A stretch of 64,000 nt of DNA. Source: Leuconostoc kimchii IMSNU 11154 (GTDB taxonomy: Bacteria > Bacillota > Bacilli > Lactobacillales > Lactobacillaceae). The DNA lies in assembly GCF_000092505.1 (NCBI RefSeq), contig NC_014136.1:1386501-1450500 (forward strand). Direction: 5' to 3'. The notes under the pieces are model-generated. The model searched no databases. It was not told where the DNA came from and saw only the letters and a program-made list of their open reading frames with translations. Positions 55,672 through 64,000 of the stretch are shown here, piece by piece. Both the position numbers and the translations under genes were made by a program. The stretch's first letter is position 1. Each line of letters opens with the position of its first letter.

Positions 55672-56312
55672 CTAAAACGTTGTAAATCTTCAATACTTGT
55701 CACTGTAAAGTGCCTTTTTTCTAAATGAGTCACAAGTTTTTGTAATAGCAGACTATCAAAAACGAGTGGGAGTGTAAACATTAAGGTCAGTGTTTCGTTT
55801 TTTGGTTGTACGCTCAATACGGATTCGATATTCGAATAGCGGGCAATAATTTTTGAAATGAGTTTTAGATCACCTTGTGTGTTATGTGAAGCAACAGAAA
55901 GCGCCACACCACCTGTACCGACAGACCAACTTTGAGACAATAAATCCATGAGTGAATCGTGTGTGAAAATACCAGTAAAATGATGATTTTCGTCTAGTAC
56001 AGCAATAAAAGGTAGGTCACGAATAGCGAAAAAGACTTCATAAAACTGACTAGTTGTGTAAATGAATTTTGTTGAATTACGCATGATAGCCGTTACAGGT
56101 AGGTTCATATCCCCATTTTTGGCAATATGTTCGTAGACGTGCTGTTTATAAACATTGCCACGGAAAAGACTACCAGATTCATCTAGAATTGGCATTGTAC
56201 GTGTATGCGCTTCTTTTTCCGAATTAAATAAGGTATTAACTTGCGCAATTGTTGTATTTTCAGTAACTGTTGTCAGCTCTGATTTTGGAGTAATCATTGA
56301 TTTATGAAGCAT
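55668..56312 (-). CDS. CBS-pair protein with ACT-like C terminus (CbpA-like)
   Basis: Cytosolic protein of 214 aa: two CBS motifs (about 5-65 and 70-130, the second ending in F-T-G-I-F-T-H-D-S-L-M-D-L-L) and a C-terminal ACT-like region (about 135-214). This CBS-CBS-ACT order matches Listeria CbpA, a c-di-AMP-binding protein. A KimA-like c-di-AMP-regulated transporter also occurs in the window. Ligand binding is inferred from architecture. It is divergent from pth. Confidence 0.75.
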   Translation of the reverse strand: MLHKSMITPKSELTTVTENTTIAQVNTLFNSEKEAHTRTMPILDESGSLFRGNVYKQHVYEHIAKNGDMNLPVTAIMRNSTKFIYTTSQFYEVFFAIRDLPFIAVLDENHHFTGIFTHDSLMDLLSQSWSVGTGGVALSVASHNTQGDLKLISKIIARYSNIESVLSVQPKNETLTLMFTLPLVFDSLLLQKLVTHLEKRHFTVTSIEDLQRFS

Positions 56313-56430
56313 TTGTATATCCTAAAATTAATTTTTTATCATGAAATAGCCATATATCATGATAACACAGAATTCTGGTATACTGGTAATTAAGATTAAG
56401 AATTTTGGTAAGGAAGCGCGTATAATTAGC

Positions 56431-57000
56431 ATGAAATATATTATTGGATTGGGTAACATCGGCAAGCAGTATGATAAAACACGCCACAACATAGGATTTA
56501 TGGCTCTTGATGCGTTTGCAGCAGCTTATCAAGCATCATTTACGCCGAGCAAACAATTTGCTACGACAGCTAAAATAACAGTTGATGGGGAGCAGGTGAT
56601 GTTAGTGAAGCCAACAACCTATATGAACGACTCTGGTAAGGCTGTAAGAGCTATCTTAGATTATTATGGTGGCGATATTAATCAAGATGTCTTGGTATTA
56701 GTAGATGATATGGATTTACCTTTTGGTAAGTTAAGATTCCGCGCTAAAGGATCTGCTGGTGGTCACAATGGTTTGAAATCCATCATAGCACATACCAACT
56801 CGCAAACTTTTTTACGACTGAAATTTGGTCTGGGTCACCCAGATCATGATAAGCAAGTTGTGATTAATTATGTTTTAGGACAATTTACAGCTACTGAGTC
56901 ACAAGATGTAGAACATATGCTAGACAACAGCACAAAAGCACTAGTAGATTGGATTCAAGGTGCAACCACGGCGCAATTGAGTAACCAATACAATGGCTAG
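56431..57000 (+). CDS. pth: Peptidyl-tRNA hydrolase
   Basis: Recycles peptidyl-tRNA released from stalled ribosomes. 189 aa. M-K-Y-I-I-G-L-G-N-I-G-K-Q-Y start with the active N, H in T-R-H-N-I-G-F (catalytic His20 equivalent), K-P-T-T-Y-M-N-D-S-G, and D-D-M-D-L-P-F-G-K. The start is set by homology: the nearest SD-like GGAAG is 16 bases away, and a TATAAT ends 4 bases before the ATG. Confidence 0.96.
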   Translation: MKYIIGLGNIGKQYDKTRHNIGFMALDAFAAAYQASFTPSKQFATTAKITVDGEQVMLVKPTTYMNDSGKAVRAILDYYGGDINQDVLVLVDDMDLPFGKLRFRAKGSAGGHNGLKSIIAHTNSQTFLRLKFGLGHPDHDKQVVINYVLGQFTATESQDVEHMLDNSTKALVDWIQGATTAQLSNQYNG

Positions 57001-57056
57001 TCAAACCAATCGATGACACGATTATCGGTTAATAAATAGGGGAATTGATTGGAAGT

Positions 57057-60000
57057 ATGCTAACTGATTTTTTAGCAAAAACAGAAACAATAACACAGCT
57101 TAATGATCAAGCAACTGAGCACTCTGCCCAGTTGCTTTTAGGCGTTAATGGCAGTGCCCGTGCGGCTAGTATTGCTTCTTTATATTCAGGTAGACCACGA
57201 CAAATGCTTGTTGTAACAGATACGCAGGCGCATGCAGATCAGTTGTTCTCAGATTTATCAGGACTCATGAGTCCTGTACTAAACTTTCCATCAGAAGAAT
57301 CCCTGGCAACCGAGATGGCAATTAGTTCACCAGATTTACGTTTACAACGTATTGAAACGTTATTGGCATTGAGGCGCGGTGAGAAAAAAATTATTGTGAC
57401 AAGTATCGCTGGGGTGGAGCGTTTATTACCACAGCCAGTTAGCCTTGATGAGGCGTATTTGTCGTTCACTGTTGGACAAAATTATGATTTAAATGAGATT
57501 AAATCAACACTTATGATGATGGGATACACGCCGACCAAGTTAGTACAAGGCGCAGGTGAGTTTGCACAGCGTGGTGCAATCATAGATATTTATCCATTAA
57601 CAAGTGACGATCCTATACGGCTAGATTTTTTCGATACTGAATTGGATCAATTGAAACAATTTGATGTAGCTACACAAAAAAGCACAACTGTTCTGAAACA
57701 AGTTGTCATTCAACCTGCGACAGATTTTATTGTATCAGAGGCACAGTATCAAGCTGCTAAAATAGCCATTGAAAAAGATTTTAGTCAACATCGGACGACA
57801 CTTACAGGTGTTAACAAAAAACATGCAACCGACGGCTTTATGCTGACACAACATGTTTTAAATGAACGTGAACGCGGTAATCAATTATTACCATATGCTG
57901 CTTATTTCTTTGGCGGTGTGACAACGTTGCGCGACTATTTTACAAAAGACGCCTTACTGATTGTTGATGAACAAACGAGGTTAAAAGAAACACGGCTACA
58001 ACAATTGACCTATGATCAAGAATGGATTGACAAACAACTTGAAACTTATCAATTGTTACCTAACCAAATTTTACGCGCAGATTGGTCAGAACTATTAAGT
58101 CAAGAGACGCGTGCAATATTATACCTTGCTAATTTCCAGCGTGGATTAAATCAATTACGGTTTACGAATTTAGAAGAAGTCATTACACGACCGGCAAACC
58201 AATATTATGGACAACTAGATGCATTGAAATCAGATCTACTCTACGCACAAGATTCAGGGACAACGGTTGTTTTGTTGATTGATGATGCGAAACGCCGACA
58301 AACTTTTATTGCATCGTTAGACGAATTTAAAACACCAATTATCGAGACGCGTCAGGTTCAATCTAACCAAGTTCAGGTTATGGCAGGTGATTTAGCTACT
58401 GGTTTTGAATGGCCAAAGTTACATCTCACGGTATTAACAGAGCATGAGTTGTTTACTCAAACTAAGCGTGTTGCACCGCGACAGCGTAAAATCAATAACG
58501 CTGAGCGTTTGAAATCATATAATGAGCTCAACGTGGGTGATTATGTTGTGCACGTCAATCATGGTATCGGACGCTATGAGGGATTACAGACAATGACGTC
58601 TGATGGAGGTAAACAGGATTATCTTTCTATTGCCTACCAGAAGAATGCTAAAATATTTATTCCAGTTACCCAGCTTAATCTCATTCAGAAATATATTGGT
58701 GCTTCAGACGCAGCTAAGGCACCAAAGCTCAATCAACTTGGTGGCACACAGTGGGCCAAAACGAAACGTCAAGTTGCTACTAAAATTGAAGATATTGCTG
58801 ATGACTTAATAGCACTTTATGCACAACGTGAGGCACAGCAAGGATATGCCTATCCACCTGATGATACAGATCAGTTAAAATTTGATACAGCATTTGGTTA
58901 TCCTGAAACACCCGACCAGATTAGATCGATTGAAGAAATTAAGCTAGACATGCAGAAATCACGTCCAATGGATCGGCTACTGGTCGGAGATGTTGGCTTT
59001 GGTAAAACTGAAGTGGCATTGCGAGCTGTGTTTAAAGCTGTACATGCTGGCAAACAAGTGGCTTTTCTAGCACCTACGACGATCTTAGTTCAACAACACT
59101 ACGAGACCATCTTGGCAAGATTTGATGACTTTCCAAAAATTAAAATTGGTGTCCTCAGTCGTTTTCAAACAACAGCACGCAACAAAGAAGTGATTAGAAA
59201 ATTAAATGCGCACGAAATTGATGTCGTGGTTGGAACGCATCGTTTGTTGAGTAAAGATGTCGATTTTGCAGACCTTGGTTTATTAATTATTGATGAAGAA
59301 CAGCGATTTGGTGTGAAACATAAGGAACGTTTGAAACAATTACGTCATTCTGTTGATGTGTTAACATTGACAGCCACACCAATACCAAGGACTTTGAATA
59401 TGGCGATGGTTGGTGCACGAGATTTATCGGTTATTGAAACGCCGCCTGCTAATAGATACCCAATTCAAACCTATGTTTTAGAGGCTGATTGGGTGATTGT
59501 ACGTAATGCTATTGAAAAAGAGTTATCTCGTAATGGTCAAGTCTTTTACCTTCATAATCGTGTGGCAGATATTGATCGTGTCGCTAGCCAAATTGAAGAT
59601 CTGGTCCCATCGGCGCGTGTGGCTGCAATTCATGGTCAGATGTCTGAGACACAACTTGAGAGTATTCTATATGATTTTTTAAATGGTAATTACGATGTCT
59701 TAGTTACAACAACAATTATTGAGACAGGCGTTGATATTCCTAATGCCAATACGTTGATTGTTGAAAATGCTGATCATATGGGCTTGTCGCAGCTCTATCA
59801 ATTAAGAGGACGTGTTGGCCGTTCAACACGATTAGCCTACGCGTACTTCACTTATCCTTTCTCGCGAACACCAAGTGAAGAAGCAGAAAAAAGATTGGAA
59901 GCTATCCGAGATTTTACTGAATTAGGATCTGGATTTCGTATTGCCATGCGTGATTTAAGCATTCGTGGTGCAGGCGATTTGCTAGGCAAGCAACAACATG

Positions 60001-60581
60001 GCTTCATTGATTCAGTTGGGTATGATATGTATATGGCAATGTTGAAGGAGGCGGTAGCTAACAAGCAGAAAAATCCAGATGATAAAACGGTGAAACAACA
60101 ACCAGAGACTGATGCCGAAATGATTCTAGGGGTGTTAGCTTACCTACCTGATGATTATGTACCAGATAGTGCACAAAAGATTGAATTATATACCCGAATC
60201 AGGCAAGCACGAGCAGATCAACAATTTGAAGATGTTGAAGCTGATATGCTGGATAGATTTGGTGAGATGCCAGATGAAGTTGCTAGGTTATTGCTTGTTG
60301 GTCAAGTTAAGCAATTAGCCGATCAGGCGCAAGTGACAAGTATTAGGCGACAAAAAAGAATGTTAACGATTACTTTTAGTGCTGACGCAACAGCTAAATT
60401 GTCTGGTGAAACGATTTTTGAAACATTGGTGAACGTACCACTCAAAGTGGCCGTTCGAACTGAAAAAAATAAATTACAAGTAATTCTAACCGTTGATGAT
60501 GTTGCTGAAAGTAGCATTTGGTTGAATATCTTACGTGATTTTTTGTTGGTTGTCCTAACACACGATGATAAAAAAGATTAA
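57057..60581 (+). CDS. mfd: Transcription-repair coupling factor Mfd
   Basis: Dislodges RNA polymerase stalled at DNA lesions and recruits UvrA. About 1174 aa, full length. Domains in order: UvrB-like N-terminal region (1-330), RNA-polymerase-interacting domain (S-Y-N-E-L-N-V-G-D-Y-V-V-H-V-N-H-G-I-G-R-Y, near 490-510), RecG-like helicase with Walker A L-L-V-G-D-V-G-F-G-K-T-E (near 640-650) and the D-E-E-Q-R-F box, and the TRCF C-terminal domain. Start uses an internal ATG with GGA nearby; a TTG 12 bases upstream follows AGGGG more closely, so the start is uncertain by four codons. Confidence 0.97.
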   Translation: MLTDFLAKTETITQLNDQATEHSAQLLLGVNGSARAASIASLYSGRPRQMLVVTDTQAHADQLFSDLSGLMSPVLNFPSEESLATEMAISSPDLRLQRIETLLALRRGEKKIIVTSIAGVERLLPQPVSLDEAYLSFTVGQNYDLNEIKSTLMMMGYTPTKLVQGAGEFAQRGAIIDIYPLTSDDPIRLDFFDTELDQLKQFDVATQKSTTVLKQVVIQPATDFIVSEAQYQAAKIAIEKDFSQHRTTLTGVNKKHATDGFMLTQHVLNERERGNQLLPYAAYFFGGVTTLRDYFTKDALLIVDEQTRLKETRLQQLTYDQEWIDKQLETYQLLPNQILRADWSELLSQETRAILYLANFQRGLNQLRFTNLEEVITRPANQYYGQLDALKSDLLYAQDSGTTVVLLIDDAKRRQTFIASLDEFKTPIIETRQVQSNQVQVMAGDLATGFEWPKLHLTVLTEHELFTQTKRVAPRQRKINNAERLKSYNELNVGDYVVHVNHGIGRYEGLQTMTSDGGKQDYLSIAYQKNAKIFIPVTQLNLIQKYIGASDAAKAPKLNQLGGTQWAKTKRQVATKIEDIADDLIALYAQREAQQGYAYPPDDTDQLKFDTAFGYPETPDQIRSIEEIKLDMQKSRPMDRLLVGDVGFGKTEVALRAVFKAVHAGKQVAFLAPTTILVQQHYETILARFDDFPKIKIGVLSRFQTTARNKEVIRKLNAHEIDVVVGTHRLLSKDVDFADLGLLIIDEEQRFGVKHKERLKQLRHSVDVLTLTATPIPRTLNMAMVGARDLSVIETPPANRYPIQTYVLEADWVIVRNAIEKELSRNGQVFYLHNRVADIDRVASQIEDLVPSARVAAIHGQMSETQLESILYDFLNGNYDVLVTTTIIETGVDIPNANTLIVENADHMGLSQLYQLRGRVGRSTRLAYAYFTYPFSRTPSEEAEKRLEAIRDFTELGSGFRIAMRDLSIRGAGDLLGKQQHGFIDSVGYDMYMAMLKEAVANKQKNPDDKTVKQQPETDAEMILGVLAYLPDDYVPDSAQKIELYTRIRQARADQQFEDVEADMLDRFGEMPDEVARLLLVGQVKQLADQAQVTSIRRQKRMLTITFSADATAKLSGETIFETLVNVPLKVAVRTEKNKLQVILTVDDVAESSIWLNILRDFLLVVLTHDDKKD

Positions 60582-60619
60582 TGAGCTAGCGTGTGTTATT
60601 AAAAAAAGAGGTAGAAAAT

Positions 60620-60910
60620 ATGCGTTTAGATAAATATTTGAAGGTATCACGCCTAATTAAGCGTCGTACTGTTGCAAAAGAGATTGCTGATCAAGGGCGT
60701 ATTTCAATTAATGGTAAGGTAGCTAAATCATCATCTGATGTGTCAACAAATGATGAACTTGAGGTACGTTTTGGTAATAAAACGGTGACAGTTAAAGTCC
60801 TTAAAATTATCGAAACCACTAAAAAAGAAGACTCAGCTGATATGTATGAAATTGTTAGTGAAACATTTGCGCAAGATTTTCGGCAAGTTGGGGATGAACC
60901 ATCTGCCTAA
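60620..60910 (+). CDS. RNA-binding S4-domain protein RqcP
   Basis: S4-domain protein of 96 aa: [33 protein letters not shown]. RqcP (YabO/Hsp15-like) binds peptidyl-tRNA-obstructed 50S subunits and stimulates alanine tailing by RqcH. The place between mfd and divIC is the standard one. Start set by homology and GAGG; an ORF start nine codons earlier is not needed. Confidence 0.95.
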   Translation: MRLDKYLKVSRLIKRRTVAKEIADQGRISINGKVAKSSSDVSTNDELEVRFGNKTVTVKVLKIIETTKKEDSADMYEIVSETFAQDFRQVGDEPSA

Positions 60911-60979
60911 TGTTTAAGTAAATCTAAATATTGTTGAAAAAAAATTAAGAACGTGCCAAACTAATACTAGGTAAAATTC

Positions 60980-61375
60980 ATGTCGACTCAAAACAGAAGA
61001 CAATTGAATAAACAACATGTTAATCCAGAAATACAGGCTATTATTCGTAATTCTGAACCTGCCAATATGAAGGCTAGGCGTTATTATCAAAGAGCACATG
61101 CTAATCGTGAGAAAAGAATTCTCTTTTTTGGTGCAATTTTTGCAACAATCTTTGCAGTGCAATTGTTGATTAGTCAAGTCAAGTTGCATACGGCAAATGT
61201 GACATTAACAGCAGCACAAGATCGTTTAACGGCTGTCCAAAAGACAAATGCGGACTTAAAAGTTGATGCCAAAAAAATAAATGATCCGAGTTATCTACAG
61301 CAAATATTACGGGATAAGTACGGTTACACAAAACAAGGTGAGTTAATTTATAACTTACCATCGGATAACAACTAA
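60980..61375 (+). CDS. divIC: Septum formation initiator DivIC/FtsB-like
   Basis: Bitopic division protein of 131 aa: basic cytosolic N terminus (1-50), one helix (about 51-70, I-L-F-F-G-A-I-F-A-T-I-F-A-V-Q-L-L), a coiled coil (about 75-110) and the P-S-Y-L-Q-Q-I-L-R-D-K-Y-G-Y motif. Part of the FtsL-DivIB-DivIC complex. Its promoter and SD are not obvious. A terminator follows at once. Confidence 0.93.
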   Translation: MSTQNRRQLNKQHVNPEIQAIIRNSEPANMKARRYYQRAHANREKRILFFGAIFATIFAVQLLISQVKLHTANVTLTAAQDRLTAVQKTNADLKVDAKKINDPSYLQQILRDKYGYTKQGELIYNLPSDNN

Positions 61376-61376
61376 T

Positions 61377-61399
61377 AAAGCACCTTTTGGGTGCTTTTT
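61377..61399 (+). terminator. Terminator between divIC and tilS
   Basis: AAAGCACC, loop TTTTG, GGTGCTTT, then T5. It ends only 5 bases before the tilS ATG. Confidence 0.7.
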
Positions 61400-61404
61400 C
61401 CATC

Positions 61405-62712
61405 ATGATTAATAAAATTGAAAAACAACTAAAAAAATATAAATGGGGTGATACAGTGATCGTTGCTGTGTCAGGTGGTGTCGACTCTGTTGTGTTGTTA
61501 CATGCCCTACGCCAACAGTTACCAACTGCGAAACTAGTTATTGCCCATGTTAATTATCATCTGCGTGAGGAAAGTGATGCAGATGAGGTTTTTGTGCGCC
61601 GTTTGGCAGAAAAGTATCAAGCGGTATTTGAAATGACAACATGGTCTGACATACCAAGTAATTCTGTTGAGAGTAAGGCACGTCAGTTGAGATATCTCTT
61701 TTTTGAGAAATTAGCATATCAATACCATACGGAAACAATTGTTGTGGCACACCATGCAGATGACCAAGCTGAGACAGTGTTATTGAAGTTAGTGCGAGGT
61801 GGACAAGTCTCTCAACTGGCAGGCATGGATAGTCAAAACAGCCATATTACACGGCCGTTCTTGTGCATAACTAAACAAGAGTTGCGACATTATGCACAGG
61901 ACAATGAGTTAACTTGGCGTGATGACAAAACGAATGCGGATCCATTATATACGCCACGGAATTTTTTCAGAAATCAAATTATACCAGAGCTCAAAACAAT
62001 TAACCCCCAAGCAGTTGCCCATATCAATGATTTTGCCAAACAAATACAAGATCAAAATGCCTTAATAACAGCACAAACAGATATTTACGTGCAACAAATC
62101 GAAAACCATTGGCAAAGTATTCCACCAATATGGCTTGAACAGACAATTAAGCGTTTTATTCAAAAAAAAGGTATTTATCAGTTCAAACAAGTGCAGATAT
62201 CACAAATACGTCATCTTTTAGAAAACAAACAAAAACCAATAGGTACTGTTCAATTATCTAAAAATATTAAATTTGTGAAGAATTATCAACAAATTGCCCT
62301 TAAAAATATGACAAAAGTTACAAATAAGGCACAAGTTTTGTCACCAGTTATGTTAAAATTAAACCAATGGCAAAATTTTTCAAAAAACACGTTTCTGTGG
62401 ACGACTATTCGACCAGCTGAAGGGGTTAAAAATTTCTCATTTGATTTGCATCAAATGACGTCATCATTGTACTTGCGTCCAGTAAAAACAAGTGATAAAA
62501 TTGCAGTCATACATGGACATAAAAAATTGAGACGCTTGGCAATTGATGAGAAACTAACCCAAGAGGAACGTCAGGAAATGCACGTCTTAGTGACGGGCAA
62601 TGATGATGTTATTGCGGTCAATATTCGTCATCAGTGGCGTGTCAATGGTGATTTTGTCAGCAAACAAGATGTGAAGCCGTATTGGTTAGCATGGCGAATT
62701 GAGGAAAAGTAG
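61405..62712 (+). CDS. tilS: tRNA(Ile)-lysidine synthase
   Basis: Changes C34 of tRNA-Ile2 to lysidine so that it reads AUA. 435 aa. The PP-loop is S-G-G-V-D-S (23-28); A-H-V-N-Y-H-L-R and H-H-A-D-D-Q-A-E-T follow; then the substrate-binding TilS domains to the C terminus. The ATG comes right behind a terminator hairpin and lacks an SD. An in-frame TTG 18 bases earlier lies inside the hairpin. Its TAG shares a base with the GTG of hpt. Confidence 0.95.
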   Translation: MINKIEKQLKKYKWGDTVIVAVSGGVDSVVLLHALRQQLPTAKLVIAHVNYHLREESDADEVFVRRLAEKYQAVFEMTTWSDIPSNSVESKARQLRYLFFEKLAYQYHTETIVVAHHADDQAETVLLKLVRGGQVSQLAGMDSQNSHITRPFLCITKQELRHYAQDNELTWRDDKTNADPLYTPRNFFRNQIIPELKTINPQAVAHINDFAKQIQDQNALITAQTDIYVQQIENHWQSIPPIWLEQTIKRFIQKKGIYQFKQVQISQIRHLLENKQKPIGTVQLSKNIKFVKNYQQIALKNMTKVTNKAQVLSPVMLKLNQWQNFSKNTFLWTTIRPAEGVKNFSFDLHQMTSSLYLRPVKTSDKIAVIHGHKKLRRLAIDEKLTQEERQEMHVLVTGNDDVIAVNIRHQWRVNGDFVSKQDVKPYWLAWRIEEK

Positions 62713-63251
62713 TGAATAACGATATACAAGAAGTGTTGTTTGATCAAGGCCGCATCCATGATGCTGCAATGCGTCTAGGCAAACAAATTACACAAGATTA
62801 TGCTGGAAAAAAGCCAGTGGTGCTATCAGTTTTAAAAGGTGCTTACCTTTGGACTGCTGATTTATTACGTGAGGTCGATCTGTATCTTGACTTGGAATTT
62901 ATCAATGTTTCTAGTTATCATGGTGGTGTTTCAAGTACAAATGAAATTACGCTTGTCACAGATATACGTTCTGATATTCAAGGACGAGATGTGCTTATCT
63001 TAGAGGACATTGTGGATACAGGTCAGTCACTATTATTTATGAAAGAACTACTTGCTAAGCGTGGCGCCAGCTCAATTAAAGTCGCGACGTTACTTGACAA
63101 AAAAGACGGACGTAAAGTAATAATTGATGCAGATTATGTTGGCTTTGATGTGCGAAATGAATTTGTTGTTGGCTATGGTTTAGATTACAAAGAAATGTAT
63201 CGGAATTTGCCATATGTCGGTATTTTGAAAAAAGAAGTTTATACTGATTAA
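62712..63251 (+). CDS. hpt: Hypoxanthine phosphoribosyltransferase
   Basis: Purine salvage enzyme of 179 aa converting hypoxanthine/guanine to IMP/GMP. PRPP loop [10 protein letters not shown] (95-104), S-S-Y-H-G-G-V near 68-73, and F-V-V-G-Y-G-L-D-Y near the C terminus. GTG start overlapping the tilS stop by one base, with GAGGAAAAG as SD inside tilS. tilS-hpt-ftsH is a conserved Firmicute order. Confidence 0.97.
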   Translation: MNNDIQEVLFDQGRIHDAAMRLGKQITQDYAGKKPVVLSVLKGAYLWTADLLREVDLYLDLEFINVSSYHGGVSSTNEITLVTDIRSDIQGRDVLILEDIVDTGQSLLFMKELLAKRGASSIKVATLLDKKDGRKVIIDADYVGFDVRNEFVVGYGLDYKEMYRNLPYVGILKKEVYTD

Positions 63252-63274
63252 CTTCTAGAAATTGGGGAAACTTA

Positions 63275-64000
63275 ATGAATAACAATCCTAAAGGTGGTTT
63301 TTTAAAAAGTTCGATCTTTTATGTCTTCATTTTCCTTGCTGTTGTGGGTATGATTTATGGTCTGTTTGGAAACGACAAATCAACATCTAAAGACCTCACA
63401 TCAAGTGAATTTATGACCGCATTGAACGATAAAGACCTTAAATCAATTACCGTGCAGCCAAGTAATGGTGTTTACAATATTACTGGTGAGTACCGTAAAG
63501 CAAAAACTGTCAAAGCAGACAAGGGCTTTAATCTCTTACAACAGTCACAAAAAGTAACTAAGTTTACGTCAACTGTTTTGCCAAATGATACGTCATTGAA
63601 GTCGGTGACGGAAGCAGCGACAAAAACCAAGACAGGTTTGGTTACGAAACAACAAGAAACGTCTGGTTTTTGGTTAAATCTGCTTGTATCGTTGATTCCA
63701 GTTGTCCTTATTGTCGGTGTCTTCTATCTCATGATGAGTCAAGCTGGCGGTAAAGGTGGCGGACAAGGTGGTATGATGAGCTTTGGTAAGTCTAAAGCTA
63801 AGCCATCTGATCCAAAAGATAATAAAGTTCGTTTTTCTGATGTGGCTGGTGCTGAGGAAGAAAAACAAGAATTAGTTGAAGTTGTCGAGTTCTTAAAGTC
63901 ACCTAAGAAATTTGTGAGCTTAGGTGCACGTATTCCAAAGGGTGTCTTACTCGAGGGGCCTCCGGGAACAGGTAAAACATTGCTTGCTAAAGCAGTTGCA
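63275..64000 (+). CDS. ftsH: ATP-dependent zinc metalloprotease FtsH (3' end outside window)
   Basis: Membrane AAA+ protease, first 242 codons only. N-terminal helix (about 11-31), extracytoplasmic domain (about 35-130), second helix (about 132-153), a Gly-rich linker (G-G-K-G-G-G-Q-G-G, 158-166) and the start of the AAA domain with F-S-D-V-A-G and Walker A G-P-P-G-T-G-K-T (228-235). The HExxH protease part is beyond the window. SD GGGGA 7 bases before the ATG. It degrades misfolded membrane proteins. Confidence 0.98.
   Translation, partial: MNNNPKGGFLKSSIFYVFIFLAVVGMIYGLFGNDKSTSKDLTSSEFMTALNDKDLKSITVQPSNGVYNITGEYRKAKTVKADKGFNLLQQSQKVTKFTSTVLPNDTSLKSVTEAATKTKTGLVTKQQETSGFWLNLLVSLIPVVLIVGVFYLMMSQAGGKGGGQGGMMSFGKSKAKPSDPKDNKVRFSDVAGAEEEKQELVEVVEFLKSPKKFVSLGARIPKGVLLEGPPGTGKTLLAKAVA

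Overview
The window is AT-rich, densely coded chromosomal DNA of a lactic acid bacterium, most likely a Leuconostoc or a close relative in the Leuconostocaceae. I infer this from a FemX-type bridge aminoacyltransferase close to the Weissella enzyme, a mannose PTS with ManO, HPr/EI with cre sites, a CIRCE-controlled groESL, PepC, the order pth-mfd-rqcP-divIC-tilS-hpt-ftsH, and a Leuconostoc-like methionine locus. No rRNA, tRNA, insertion sequence or CRISPR array was seen, and no gene-free stretch exceeds 300 bases.

Layout. (1) 1-9.9 kb is a methionine/sulfur locus: the 3' end of metA, two trans-sulfuration PLP enzymes, two short MetE-like methyltransferases, luxS, an O-acetylhomoserine sulfhydrylase, a peptide-binding protein and a C26 amidotransferase. 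Three SD-led mini-ORFs sit between these genes. (2) 10-12.7 kb holds a KimA-like K+ importer and small membrane proteins. (3) 12.8-16.9 kb is a LacI regulator divergent from an MFS permease and a GH13 1,6-type glucosidase, with two perfect palindromic operators between. (4) 17-20.3 kb holds gatD-murT (minus strand) and an NlpC/P60 hydrolase. (5) 20.4-24.3 kb is tdk-prfA-prmC-tsaC. (6) 24.3-26.6 kb is ptsHI. (7) 26.6-34 kb holds an ECF sigma/anti-sigma pair, tsaB, two GNATs, tsaD, rex, femX, a GtrA protein and a HAD phosphatase. (8) 34-42.4 kb is the accessory part: an exporter-like gene, a nitroreductase, an XRE/ImmA pair divergent from a Cro-like gene with four 11-bp operator repeats between, then a cell-envelope glycan cluster in which two consecutive genes are broken. 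(9) 42.6-47.9 kb holds manA, the mannose PTS and a YitT protein. (10) 47.9-52.2 kb holds groESL and a PadR/MDR pump pair. (11) 52.2-56.3 kb holds pepC, DUF3290-DUF421, menA and a CBS-domain protein. (12) 56.4-64 kb is the pth-to-ftsH housekeeping block, and ftsH runs off the end.

The most unusual points are the glycan cluster at 36.8-42.3 kb (BcsA-like synthase with a one-base frameshift, a polytopic partner with an in-frame stop, and a tail-lysozyme-like muralytic protein), the phased 11-bp repeats beside it, a MurT with no cysteines and hence no zinc ribbon, and several genes that lack an SD but follow an SD-led micro-ORF.
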